This document shows, in pieces, positions 25,041-33,544 of a DNA stretch of 64,000 nucleotides. Positions within the stretch are counted from its first letter, which is position 1. Each line of letters starts with the position of its first letter. The DNA comes from Alkalilimnicola ehrlichii (lineage in GTDB: Bacteria; Pseudomonadota; Gammaproteobacteria; Nitrococcales; AK92), in the NCBI RefSeq assembly GCF_003399765.1, contig NZ_NFZV01000002.1, forward strand, positions 124,001-188,000, read 5' to 3'. The position numbers and the translations under genes were made by a program. The notes under the pieces were generated by a model. That model was not told the origin of the DNA. It ran no database searches and saw nothing but the letters and a program-made list of their open reading frames with translations.

Positions 25041-26480
25041 CTAGTCGCCTACCCGCTCCCAGGCATCTTCCCAAGCCCAGCCCGTTCCAGGGGCGTACGC
25101 TTGCCCCTGGACGGCGCACCAGCCACTGTTCGGCCAAGGCTTGCATTGGTAAACGTTGCCATCGTCGGCGAGAACCCGGGTGCCGGCTTGATAGGCGCCG
25201 ATGTTATCCGGATAGACGTAGTCATACTCACCGCCCGGGGAGTCATAGCCGCGCAGCCTGAAGTTGAAGGTCTGCTGGCTGATGCGGCCATTTCCGTCCT
25301 CAGCCTTGGTCACCAGCGTGTACTCGCCCGTCTGCGCCGGCTCAATATCCACGCTGATCTGCTGTGAGCCTTGGTCGACGCTGCGACGGTCCATCCCGAC
25401 CCGACGGTTATTGGCGTTATAGACTAAGGTCTCCAGCGTGAAGGAGCCCTCGCTGGTCACGCTGAATCCGACGGTCGCATGCCCATTGCTGATGGGGTAG
25501 CTGTCTTCAAGGCCGTCGATATAGAACTCGGGACCGCCTGACTCGCCATGGTCGATCGCGATTTCGACACGTTCGATACCGCTGTCGCTTGCGGCAAAGA
25601 TGCTATTCCTGCCGTAGGCCGGTTCGATTCCGCCCTGGTCGTCCCGGAGGCCGGCGCGCAGGGAGCCGCCTTCCTGGTTAATAGCCCGGGCGAGCGTACG
25701 CGGCCAGACATCGCGGCGTCCGGCGTCGCTGGAATCGATGACGATGTTTGTCGCCAGGCTTGGGTTTTCGCCATTGGCATCGAATACCCGCGTACGTACC
25801 TGATCGCCCTGGCTCAGGTCCTGCGACGGGTTGATGACGCCGATCTCACTCCAGTCGGGGGTGGGCGGAGGAGTAGAGCCGGAGCCATCGATATTGACGT
25901 CGATAGCGTTATAGAACGCCATCGGCGTATCGCCGACCTCCCAAACACCCAGAATCACATGGTAGCCGCTACGATCAGAGGGCACGTCACATGTATGCGT
26001 AACCTCCATCGGTGGCTGCTGAAAGTGTCCATCCACGGTGCAGAACGGATTTAGATCGAAGGAATCGCGGGTCAATGGCGAGTTCGGATTCCAGTTCGGC
26101 TTGGTAATGTAGTAACGGTAGCCTTCGGTGACATGGTTGGCGGTAAAACGCCAGGTAAATTGATTACTACCCGATTGGATGTTCGTTTTGGCCCAGCGAT
26201 CCGTGGTCTGGACGTTCAATTGCGAGAATGCACTGAGCCCCGCGCTGGCAATTTCGCCATCCGCTGGACCCGCAGCGGGAAAGCCACCTGGCCCCTCCAG
26301 GCTTTGCGGTTCCCAGATGATTGGGCCGCAGCCTGTGTTCTGGCCTTGCTGGCACAGATACCCGCGCGACTCAGGCTGGGTCATATATCCATGCGCGAAG
26401 GCGTTTTGCGCGATCAGCGGGAACGTGACGACGAGGCCGGATGCTAACCAGCGCCTAATCTCTCTCAGATCCATTGTCAT
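25041..26480 (-). CDS. gbpA: GbpA-like lytic polysaccharide monooxygenase (AA10) with chitin-binding module
   Basis: 479-residue secreted copper enzyme that oxidatively cleaves chitin and can mediate attachment. A signal peptide ends at NAFA, exposing the essential N-terminal histidine (HGYMTQPESRGYLC). The second brace histidine is in WRFTANHVTEGYRYYI, and YNAIDVNI ends the AA10 domain near residue 205. A GbpA-type second domain (WSEIGVINPSQDLSQGDQV) and a beta-rich third domain follow. The C-terminal CBM5/12 has YQAGTRVLADDGNVYQCKP and GWAWEDAWERVG. ATG 26480 lies close behind AAGGA; ATG 26474 is an alternative. It stands alone between two halves of a repeat, with a long AT-rich upstream region. 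Confidence 0.92.
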   Translation of the reverse strand: MTMDLREIRRWLASGLVVTFPLIAQNAFAHGYMTQPESRGYLCQQGQNTGCGPIIWEPQSLEGPGGFPAAGPADGEIASAGLSAFSQLNVQTTDRWAKTNIQSGSNQFTWRFTANHVTEGYRYYITKPNWNPNSPLTRDSFDLNPFCTVDGHFQQPPMEVTHTCDVPSDRSGYHVILGVWEVGDTPMAFYNAIDVNIDGSGSTPPPTPDWSEIGVINPSQDLSQGDQVRTRVFDANGENPSLATNIVIDSSDAGRRDVWPRTLARAINQEGGSLRAGLRDDQGGIEPAYGRNSIFAASDSGIERVEIAIDHGESGGPEFYIDGLEDSYPISNGHATVGFSVTSEGSFTLETLVYNANNRRVGMDRRSVDQGSQQISVDIEPAQTGEYTLVTKAEDGNGRISQQTFNFRLRGYDSPGGEYDYVYPDNIGAYQAGTRVLADDGNVYQCKPWPNSGWCAVQGQAYAPGTGWAWEDAWERVGD

Positions 26481-26630
26481 TATCCTTTTTTGAAGTCGTT
26501 TTTAAGCGTTTCTCTCGCCGGATAAGCATGTCCATATTGGAGCTTAAGCTTCATGCAATATTTAAATTAAGCCATTTCGACATGTCAAGAAAATAGCGAT
26601 AATTTCAGACAGGGGTATTTTTGTCGCTTT

Positions 26631-26687
26631 CCTGAGACAATAGATTTCATGCCTGAGAAAATATGTTCTTTATATTATTATCCTGAG
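26631..26687. promoter_or_regulatory. Three helically phased CCTGAG repeats
   Basis: CCTGAG occurs at 26631, 26652 and 26682, in the contexts TTCCTGAGAC, TGCCTGAGAA and ATCCTGAGCG. Spacings of 21 and 30 bases are about two and three helix turns, so a protein could bind one face. This is an inference from spacing only. Confidence 0.35.
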
Positions 26688-27003
26688 CGGGCTATTTTTT
26701 ATTTTATTTGAGCGTCTCTTTTCGGAGGCGCAGTTACGAATTATATGCCGATACTCTAATTTTTCCCTTGCTGGACCTCCAGCGTGCAGGTTACCGTTTT
26801 CCATTAGATGGATGTGCTGGTGATTTCTGGTGATTTAAAACACCGGGTAGAGATGAAAATTCAAGAGGCACTTTATCACTCTAAGCCATTGATCTATCAA
26901 CTTGTGAGAAGGCGCTTCGGCAAGTCTTTCAACTATATGTGGCTACTATAAAAACTGGATGAATATGAGGAACCAAAGCCGTTCGCCCTAAGATCACCAT
27001 ACG

Positions 27004-27082
27004 CTAGGCAGTTAGCCCCGCTTTGCGGTGGCAAAAATGCGGAAGCTTTACACCCTGCCCTTCGCTAACGCGACGGGTGTCC
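27004..27082. repeat. Right half of the GGACACCC element
   Basis: Matches the latter part of the element at 17279, from CTAGGCAGTTAGCC to CCTTCGCTAACGCGACGGGTG with TCC. Together with the left half at 24935 it reconstitutes one element with the LPMO gene between the halves. Confidence 0.6.
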
Positions 27083-27157
27083 TTCGAAACTCGTTCGGTT
27101 TCCTGGCAACAAGGTTGCGCGGCCCGCCGAGCGGGTAAATCTATGCGGGAGAACGTA

Positions 27158-30100
27158 CTAGACCTGAAGAGGGAGAGGACTGCGCGCCGTATCGGGGATT
27201 AAGTCCGGCCGCAGCGCCGGGGCGAACAAGTAGCCTTGGATAAAGTCGCAGCCGTAGGCACTCAAACGCGTGAATTGCTCAGGCGTCTCAACGCCCTCGG
27301 CGATCGTGTGTAGGTTCAAGGCACGAGCGACACCGATGATTGCATGAACAATGGATACACTGACCGGATCGGTCTCCAGCTCGCGAATGAAAGCGATGTC
27401 TATCTTGAGCGTGTCCAGTGGAAAACGCTTAAGGTAGGCAAGAGAGGAATAGCCGGTACCGAAGTCGTCCATCGATAAGGCGAACCCCCGTCGCTTGAGC
27501 TGGTAGAGACGCTCGGTCGCCCATTCGGCATCCTCCATCAACTCACTCTCGGTAATTTCCATCACCAAAGCCAGATGCTCAGGGGAGGCGCCCGTGCTTT
27601 CTAAGATCGCATCGAGGCTCTCAAGGAAACGGGGGTGCCGCAGCTGCGAGACGGAAATGTTCACCGCTACCTTGAAGCCGGTCGTGCCGGAACGCTCCCA
27701 CTTGACCGCTTGTCGGCAAGCCTGCTTCAAGATCCATTCGCCCATCGGCATCATTAATCCCGCTGCTTCCGCAACCGGAATAAACTGCGCCGGCGAAAGG
27801 TTCCCAAGCTTGGGATGACGCCAACGTACCAGCGCCTCGACGCTGCTCAAGCGACGCGTTTTTGCTGCGACAACCGGCTGGTAAACCAGATAAAGCTCAT
27901 CCCGAACGAGCGCCGCATGCAGGTCGTGCTCTAGTTGAAGCCGCTGTTTTACGCGACGTTGTAGCTCGGGTTTATAGAAGCGGAACTGACCCACTTGGGG
28001 GCGAAGGCTGCTCAAGGCCGTCTCGGCGTGCTGTATGAGCGCGTCCGCGTCCTCGCCGTCCTCGGGGGCTAGGCTGATTCCGGCGCGAAGGCCGACGTAT
28101 AAGTGGTGCCCGTTAATGGCGAAAGGCTGTTGAAAGGCTTCTAGTATATTTTGTGCATGAATGGAGGCCTGGTCGGCGCCATTGTCATGCAGAATGATAC
28201 CGAACACGCTGCTACGCAGCCGCGCCAAGGTAGCTTGCTCCGGCAGTAGCGTGTTGAGGCGGGCGGCGGTTTCCCGCAGGACTTGATCTCCTATATGCAA
28301 GCCGTGAGCGCTGTTGATGTCCCTCAAGCCCTGAAGGCCGACCAGCATTACCGATAAGCTATTCCGTCGTAACTTCAAGGCCATGGAGAGGCTGTCGTGG
28401 AAACGAGCGGCGTTGGGTAGACCGGTTAATATGTCGCGGCTAGCCAGATGACTAAGCCGTTCGGCTTGGTCGATGTTCGTAAGGGCTAACGAAATATTTG
28501 CCGCTAGCTCCTCTAGTAATAGCATCTCTGCCGAGTCAAACGCCTGGGCATCGCCGGCGTATAGGCAAAAACAGCCCGCTTTGCGCTCGCTTAGTTTCAA
28601 CTGGAGCACAATGCAGGCTTGATATTCTTGCCAATCGAGCTCGGGCATCTGCTCCTGCCAGCGCGGTATCTCTCCCTTGGGTGGATAGATCGGCGCGGCG
28701 GCATCATGAAACAGCGCATTCAGCTCCGGCCACTGCCTTAGGTTTGCGCCTGGACTCGGTACCAGTCTGCTGCCTGAGTCAGTCGCTTTCGCGGCCCACC
28801 GGACCGTCGATAGTCGCTCTCCCGACTCATCGAGCAAGCCGGTCCAGGCGAGGCTGAAGCCCGCCCGATCGACAGCGATTCGGCAGGCTTCTTCCAGCAA
28901 GTCCTGCCGTTGACCGGCACGAACGATAAGTCCGTTAATCCCGCTTAAAACTGCGTAGACACGGTTGAGGCGTTCAACCGATGCTTGTCGTTCGTGCCGG
29001 GCGTCCTCGGCCGCTTTGCGCTCGGTAACGTCAGAGAAGAGCAACGCAATCCGGTGGCTTTCGGGGTCGCCGATCCGAAAACCCTCTGCGTCGAACCAGC
29101 GGCCCATGGCTTCCGACTTCAGCTCGTACTTGATGTGTTCCTCGGTCGAGGCAATTCGGTGGTAGAGCTCTATCCATTGCTCTTCGATATCCGGAACCAG
29201 CTCTCGTATGGTCTTTCCTTCGGCATTCAATAAGCCTGTATGCTGTTCGAAGGCAGGGTTTGTTTCGATGAATCGATAGTCGACGGGAGTGCCGGTTGTA
29301 TCATAGAGCACTTCGGCGATGCAGAAGCCTTCTTGAATGGAATTGAACAGCGTACGGTAGCGCCGTTCGCTATCGCGCAAAGCCACTTCGGCCCTGGCGC
29401 GGACGACAGCTGTCCAAATACGTTCCGCCACCTCTTCAGCGAGCATGAGCTCCTCTGCGGTCCAGGTGCGGGGTTCGGCTTGATTCAGCTCGAGATAGGC
29501 AACCAATCGCCCCTCTTTTATAAGTGGAACCGCGGCGAATGCGCGGATGCCTAGATCTTCGTAGGCCTTTAGCTCTGGCTCCTTGAGCGGCGGACCGGTC
29601 GGAGGGGCCCTTATGTCGTCGACCGCCAGCGTGCGGCCGGCCCTGAGTTCGTTCATCAGCGTTACGCCGAAGTCGTCAAGACGGTGATGACCGGCAATGC
29701 TCGCAACACCGGCGACATAGTCCTGCTCAATGAAAACGTGGATACCGTCCGGTTCGGCTTCAGAGTACATGGCGCGGTTTACTCTGAATTGCTCGCCCAC
29801 TATGCGGATCGCCTTGCGTTGGACCTCGGCCGGGCCGTCTAGCGATCTGAGGGCGTCGGTGAGCTTGACCCTAAAGGCGTCGCGCTCTGCGGCCGATCGC
29901 AACGTCTCCGCCGCGAGCTTACGTCCATGCACATCGACCACGGAGCCGATATGACCTTCCCACCGCCCCTGCTCGTCAAATCGTGGCCGACCTTCGTTGA
30001 GCGCCCAACGGTACGCGCCATCGGCTCGCCGAATGCGGTGATCGATCGAGAATGGCCGCTGTTCCTCAGCTGCTTGTTCAAACTGGCGCATTGTCTGCGC

Positions 30101-30292
30101 ACGGTCGTCCGGATGCAGTGCGTCCAACCAGCCAAAGCCAAGGGCTTGGGTTTCGGTTTGTCCGGTATAGTCGCACCACCGCTGGCTCAGGAACGTGCAA
30201 GCGTGCTCGGTATCCGTGACCCAGAGCATCGCCGGCGCGGTGTTAGCCATGACCCGAAAGCGTTCGTCGCTTTCCCCTGGTCCGGTAGGCAT
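27158..30292 (-). CDS. PAS/GAF sensor protein with degenerate GGDEF and intact EAL domain
   Basis: About 1044 residues. Order: PAS (ERFRVMANTAPAMLWVTDT), GAF, second PAS (RYRTLFNSIQEGFCIAEV), second GAF, GGDEF, EAL. The GGDEF active site is replaced by LRSSVFG, so cyclase activity is unlikely. The EAL domain keeps EALVRWRHP, the DDFGTGYSSLAYL metal loop and AEGVETPEQ, so it should hydrolyse cyclic di-GMP to pGpG. No membrane segment is seen. ATG 30292 is chosen because AAGGGA lies upstream and the PAS domain follows directly; a GTG at 30397 would add 35 residues. It is monocistronic. Confidence 0.9.
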   Translation of the reverse strand: MPTGPGESDERFRVMANTAPAMLWVTDTEHACTFLSQRWCDYTGQTETQALGFGWLDALHPDDRAQTMRQFEQAAEEQRPFSIDHRIRRADGAYRWALNEGRPRFDEQGRWEGHIGSVVDVHGRKLAAETLRSAAERDAFRVKLTDALRSLDGPAEVQRKAIRIVGEQFRVNRAMYSEAEPDGIHVFIEQDYVAGVASIAGHHRLDDFGVTLMNELRAGRTLAVDDIRAPPTGPPLKEPELKAYEDLGIRAFAAVPLIKEGRLVAYLELNQAEPRTWTAEELMLAEEVAERIWTAVVRARAEVALRDSERRYRTLFNSIQEGFCIAEVLYDTTGTPVDYRFIETNPAFEQHTGLLNAEGKTIRELVPDIEEQWIELYHRIASTEEHIKYELKSEAMGRWFDAEGFRIGDPESHRIALLFSDVTERKAAEDARHERQASVERLNRVYAVLSGINGLIVRAGQRQDLLEEACRIAVDRAGFSLAWTGLLDESGERLSTVRWAAKATDSGSRLVPSPGANLRQWPELNALFHDAAAPIYPPKGEIPRWQEQMPELDWQEYQACIVLQLKLSERKAGCFCLYAGDAQAFDSAEMLLLEELAANISLALTNIDQAERLSHLASRDILTGLPNAARFHDSLSMALKLRRNSLSVMLVGLQGLRDINSAHGLHIGDQVLRETAARLNTLLPEQATLARLRSSVFGIILHDNGADQASIHAQNILEAFQQPFAINGHHLYVGLRAGISLAPEDGEDADALIQHAETALSSLRPQVGQFRFYKPELQRRVKQRLQLEHDLHAALVRDELYLVYQPVVAAKTRRLSSVEALVRWRHPKLGNLSPAQFIPVAEAAGLMMPMGEWILKQACRQAVKWERSGTTGFKVAVNISVSQLRHPRFLESLDAILESTGASPEHLALVMEITESELMEDAEWATERLYQLKRRGFALSMDDFGTGYSSLAYLKRFPLDTLKIDIAFIRELETDPVSVSIVHAIIGVARALNLHTIAEGVETPEQFTRLSAYGCDFIQGYLFAPALRPDLIPDTARSPLPLQV

Positions 30293-30611
30293 TGTCTTGC
30301 GTCCCTTAACGTCCGGCATAATCAGTAGGTGCTCGCCATCAAAATGGCCGTCGCCCTTGGCAAGAGGCGCAACGCCGTCAGCGGCCGAGAACGACACGCC
30401 CTCCGGTCCGCAGTATTGCCCATTCCTGAGTTAATCGGGGAGCCCGGCGTAATTATAAAGTGATCCCCATAGGTCTTATTACCCGGCGGCATAGGTAGAA
30501 TGCTATGCCAACGAGGAGACAGGCATGGCACGCAAGCGGTTCGGAAGACTTAAAGACTGAGAAGACGAGGACAGCCATTCAACACTTTTCGTCGTTAAGC
30601 GGGGGCATAGG
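30293..30611. other. Upstream region of the EAL gene and junction to a cassette-like gene
   Basis: 319 bases. A tiny frame at 30524 (MARKRFGRLKD, after GAGGAGA) recalls the start of IS3-family OrfA but is far too short to call. Copy 3 of ACAGCCATTCAACA is at 30571 and an integron core GTTAAGC at 30594. Confidence 0.45.
30571..30600 (+). repeat. Short repeat (copy 3) joined to integron core GTTAAGC
   Basis: ACAGCCATTCAACACTTTTC is followed within nine bases by GTTAAGC. ATTCAAC fits RYYYAAC and GTTAAGC fits GTTRRRY, but the 24-base distance is too short for a functional attC. It may be an attC that has lost its stem. Confidence 0.45.
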
Positions 30612-31200
30612 ATGACCGCCGAAATCTGGGATAATGTGGCGGACGAAGTCAATTTCAATCTGAAAATTGATCGCGAACGATTTTTCGCCTTGATAGAGCG
30701 GCAGGCCGAAGTACTCGACTTTGGGTGTGGCTACGGCAGGATTTCTAACGAACTGGCTGCGTGTGGGTATACCAGCGTAACGGGCATCGATCCGTCCTCT
30801 GCCATGATTGAGCGTGGACGCAAGATGTTTCCCGGGCTTTCTCTGATGCACCATTCAACTAAAGCAGAGCTGCCCTTTGCCGATGGCTCCTTTGATGCCG
30901 TCGTAGCCTGTGCCGTCCTTACCGGCATCCCTTCATCGGGGGAGCGAACCCAAGCAGTTGCAGAGATCGCGCGCGTATTGAAACCCGGCGGTTTTTTCAT
31001 ATCGCCGAGTTCTGCTCGGAAGCAGGAAGGGTTTTCAAGTCGGGCCTAGGGATTCCCATGCGTTATAGTAGCGCCGACGAGTGGCGAGATTTATTCAAAA
31101 CATTTCATTGCTGCCACGAAGAAGTGGTCGGTACGACCACTATGAGCGGCAAGCCCGAATCGAGCTACCGTGCCTTCTATAAAAACCAGTTAACAAGGCA
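30612..31200 (+). pseudogene. Class I SAM-dependent methyltransferase (frameshifted)
   Basis: Small-molecule methyltransferase of about 195 residues once repaired. SAM-binding motif I is AEVLDFGCGYGRISNELAAC, the acidic loop TGIDPSSAMIERG follows, and motif IV/post-I is FADGSFDAVVACAVL. The first frame ends after VLKPGGFF; one T restored in the T6 run at 30992-30997 continues as HIAEFCSEAGRVFKSG and MRYSSADEWRDLFKTFHCC. No stop appears in that frame before the next gene, so the 3' end near 31200 is approximate. It sits between GTTAAGC and an attC-like site, as a cassette would. The substrate is unknown. Confidence 0.75.
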
Positions 31201-31235
31201 ACGGGCACAACAAGCGCATGATTGCAGCGTTATGC
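31193..31235 (+). other. Shortened attC-like site
   Basis: Runs from GTTAACAAGGCAACGGGC to TTGCAGCGTTATGCC. The ends are typical of attC sites (TTAACAAGGC and GCGTTATGC), but only about 40 bases separate them and the long stem is missing. Confidence 0.45.
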
Positions 31236-31250
31236 CTTCAGGGGGTAAAA

Positions 31251-31777
31251 ATGCGACGCCTAGTTTTAGTAGCGCTGTTAATCGTTCCGGTTTTGGGGTT
31301 GGCGCCTACTTCGCTGATACTCGCTTGCCGGCGATGCTTGCCGAGGATTTGCCGCAGGCGGAAGCAGTGCTGGTTATCAAGGGGGAGCGGAAGCTTTATC
31401 TGTTAAGGGATGGAGAGCGCTACCGCGCCTATCCGATTGCGCTCGGAGGCGATCCAAGCGGGCACAAACAGCAAGAAGGCGATCAACGGACACCGGAGGG
31501 CGACTACGTGCTCGACTGGAGAAATCCAAGCAGCGCGTTTCACCTCTCTCTCCACGTCTCCTACCCGAACGAAGACGATCGGGCCCGCGCTGAAGCGCGT
31601 GGCGTTTCGCCAGGCGGCATGATTATGGTTCACGGACAGAGGAACGGGCTCGGCTGGTTGGGGAGCCTGCTCCAACGGTGGGATTGGACGGACGGTTGCA
31701 TAGCCGTGACTAACGTGGCGATGGAAGAGATTTGGCGCGCGGTACCCAACGGAACGCCAATCCGCATCGAGCCGTAA
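31251..31777 (+). pseudogene. L,D-transpeptidase / murein-precursor hydrolase family protein (frameshifted signal peptide)
   Basis: YkuD-domain periplasmic enzyme that cross-links peptidoglycan or anchors proteins to it. The signal peptide MRRLVLVALLIVPVLG is read from ATG 31251. The mature part (EAVLVIKGERKLYLLRDGER, GDQRTPEGDYVLDW, MVHGQ, then WTDGCIAVTN with the catalytic cysteine) is in another frame. A one-base loss between about 31285 and 31303, in the TTTTGGGG or GG run, explains this. Repaired length is about 175 residues, typical of the ErfK/YcfS-like short group. It follows an attC-like site and ends just before a repeat. Confidence 0.78.
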
Positions 31778-31852
31778 ATGCATAACCCATCTGCGACTGC
31801 CCGCCGTTAACGAGTAAGCCGAATTCTTAACGTCGCATAGCGACAAAGCTTA

Positions 31853-31868
31853 GGACAGCCATTCAACA
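31853..31868 (+). repeat. Short repeat GGACAGCCATTCAACA (copy 4)
   Basis: Fourth copy of the motif. Its last bases include the stop codon of the Ada-like gene on the opposite strand. Confidence 0.5.
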
Positions 31869-32743
31869 GTCAGCCCTCGCTCCGGTCTCTCCGAAAAGGT
31901 CGAGGGCGCCTTCCCAAGCGACCATGGCCTGTTTGCGGTTACCCCCCAACGGAAGCGTCCCGGGAGGCCGTTCGCGCAGATCACACGATGGCAGGGTACA
32001 AGCCATGCGAGGGCGTTGGCCGAGACCGCGTTGCCTAGTGCTACAGAACTCCGCACCCCAAGCGCTCGCGCCAAACCGGAATAGGTCACCAACTTCCCCG
32101 GTGGAATTGCCAGAAGGGCTTCCCACACTTTTAGTTGGAATACGGTTCCGGTCACGCACACGGATAAGCAATCGGGCGCCGGCTTTGGCCTGAAGGCGTT
32201 AGCAAGCTGCTCCCTGTGCTCGCGCTTTAGGGGCTGCCAAAGCGCTTCTGGAAACGCCGCCTTCGCGTTGTTCAAGTGTCGATCGTATTCCGCCTGAGTA
32301 TCGTAGAACTCCAGCCTATGCAGCCCCCGCGGCGCCCAAAGCGCGAACGCCGAACCAAAAGGCGATTCGATGCTGCCGACGTGGAGCGTGGCGCCGGCAG
32401 CGGACGCTTTAAACTCGCCCGGACTCATACCCTCGTAGCGTATGAACAGGTCATGCAGCCGCCCCGTACCCGACAAGCCGCACGCTAGCGCAGCGTCCAA
32501 TAAGGAATCTGCGTCACGGAGCCGCAAAGCCGCGTACTCTTTTGTCAGGTACTGCACGAAACGCTTCGGGCTGATACCTACCCAGCGGGTAAAAAGGCGT
32601 TGGAGATGCCACTCCGACAGCCCTAGACGCGATGCGAGCCGAGCAAGATCCGGTTGCTCGGCCCAATGTTCGATCAAGAATTCCAGAGCGCGCTTGATGC
32701 GCTCGCCGTCGCGGTCCCGGATAACATCGTCTTGTAGCTGCAT
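31863..32743 (-). pseudogene. Ada-like AraC regulator fused to O6-alkylguanine-DNA methyltransferase (frameshifted near C-terminus)
   Basis: Bifunctional alkylation-damage protein, about 293 residues when repaired. The AraC-type DNA-binding domain occupies residues ~10-105 (LEFLIEHWAEQPDLARLASR, LSEWHLQRLFTRWVGISPKR). The methyltransferase domain has FQLKVWEALLAIPPGKLVTY and the acceptor cysteine in LVPCHRVI. The N-terminal Ada zinc domain is absent, as in the shorter homologues. After RFRWGV the frame breaks at 31937-31938 (GG on the plus strand, GGG expected); the other frame gives RKQAMVAWEGALDLFGETGA. ATG 32743 lies six bases from the HPP gene stop, so they are probably cotranscribed. Confidence 0.85.
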
Positions 32744-32748
32744 GTTCG

Positions 32749-33237
32749 TTACCAATATTGCGGGTACCGCCGACCTGCACCGATGTTATTAAAGACCAAC
32801 GCAACAACGAGCAACAAAGTGGCTCCTATCGCTGTCGGGAACAAAACGAACTCCCAACCCGCGTAAGCCAGAAAGATAATGATCGGGTTCGAGCCTGCCG
32901 GCGGATGAACGCAGTTCAAAGCCATCATAACAGCGACGGCCGTAGCGGTTGCGAGTGCCATCGCAAAAGGGCCGGGGCCGAGCACGAGCAAGGTGGCTAC
33001 CCCGACCACACTCGACAGCACATGCCCGATGAACACGTTTCGCGGCTGAGAAAACGGAAGATCGGGAAAACCGAATACGAGTACGCAAGACGCACCGAAG
33101 GATCCGAGAACGAGCGTAGCCGGTGCGGCGCTACCGATAGAGGCAATAACCCCTATCGCCAGGATGCTACCCAACCAGCCGCAAATGATATGCAGCAGTG
33201 AAGGACGCAGCGGCAGTTTGGAGAGATTGGCTGACAT
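32749..33237 (-). CDS. HPP family membrane protein
   Basis: 162-residue integral membrane protein with four to five helices and the signature motif NCVHPPAGSNP. HPP proteins are found in bacteria, algae and plants, and some act in nitrite transport. The open frame extends to 33396, but ATG 33237 (MSANLSKLPLRPSLLHIICG) has GGGAA upstream and gives the usual length. It is directly upstream of the Ada-like gene on the same strand. Confidence 0.85.
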   Translation of the reverse strand: MSANLSKLPLRPSLLHIICGWLGSILAIGVIASIGSAAPATLVLGSFGASCVLVFGFPDLPFSQPRNVFIGHVLSSVVGVATLLVLGPGPFAMALATATAVAVMMALNCVHPPAGSNPIIIFLAYAGWEFVLFPTAIGATLLLVVALVFNNIGAGRRYPQYW

Positions 33238-33544
33238 GGCGAGTTCCCGGTAATGCTTAGTACCGTTACAAGTTCGTCTATCCCGCTCGCCTATGACAAC
33301 CCGATTCTTGCGATCAAACTTGCAGAGGCCTCTTGCTATCCGTGCGCTCTCTCTCAGTACACACGAAACCGTAAGCAACAGACCATTGTTCCCCACCCCG
33401 TTAAACTTATACGGCAGCCCATCAGGATAGACTGCGTCAGCGAATGACTTAGCAGCGTTATTGGTTTACCGAAATAACGAGAGCACCCCTCGCTTTCATT
33501 CCCGCGACGGATGCCCCCAATCTTCCGATTCCAAGCCCAGGGGC

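Larger units (their letters stand above)
26481..27157. other. Long AT-rich region upstream of the LPMO gene
   Basis: 677 bases without a gene. It contains three CCTGAG direct repeats (26631, 26652, 26682) spaced 21 and 30 bases in AT-rich DNA, likely regulatory for the LPMO gene. The right half of the GGACACCC element lies at 27004-27082. I see nothing else. Confidence 0.5.

Noticed and set aside
30524-30559. MARKRFGRLKD peptide resembling the start of IS3-family OrfA
   Set aside because: Eleven codons are too few to distinguish from chance.
31403-31846. Long minus-strand open frame opposite the L,D-transpeptidase
   Set aside because: Shadow of the real gene; the plus strand carries the catalytic motifs.
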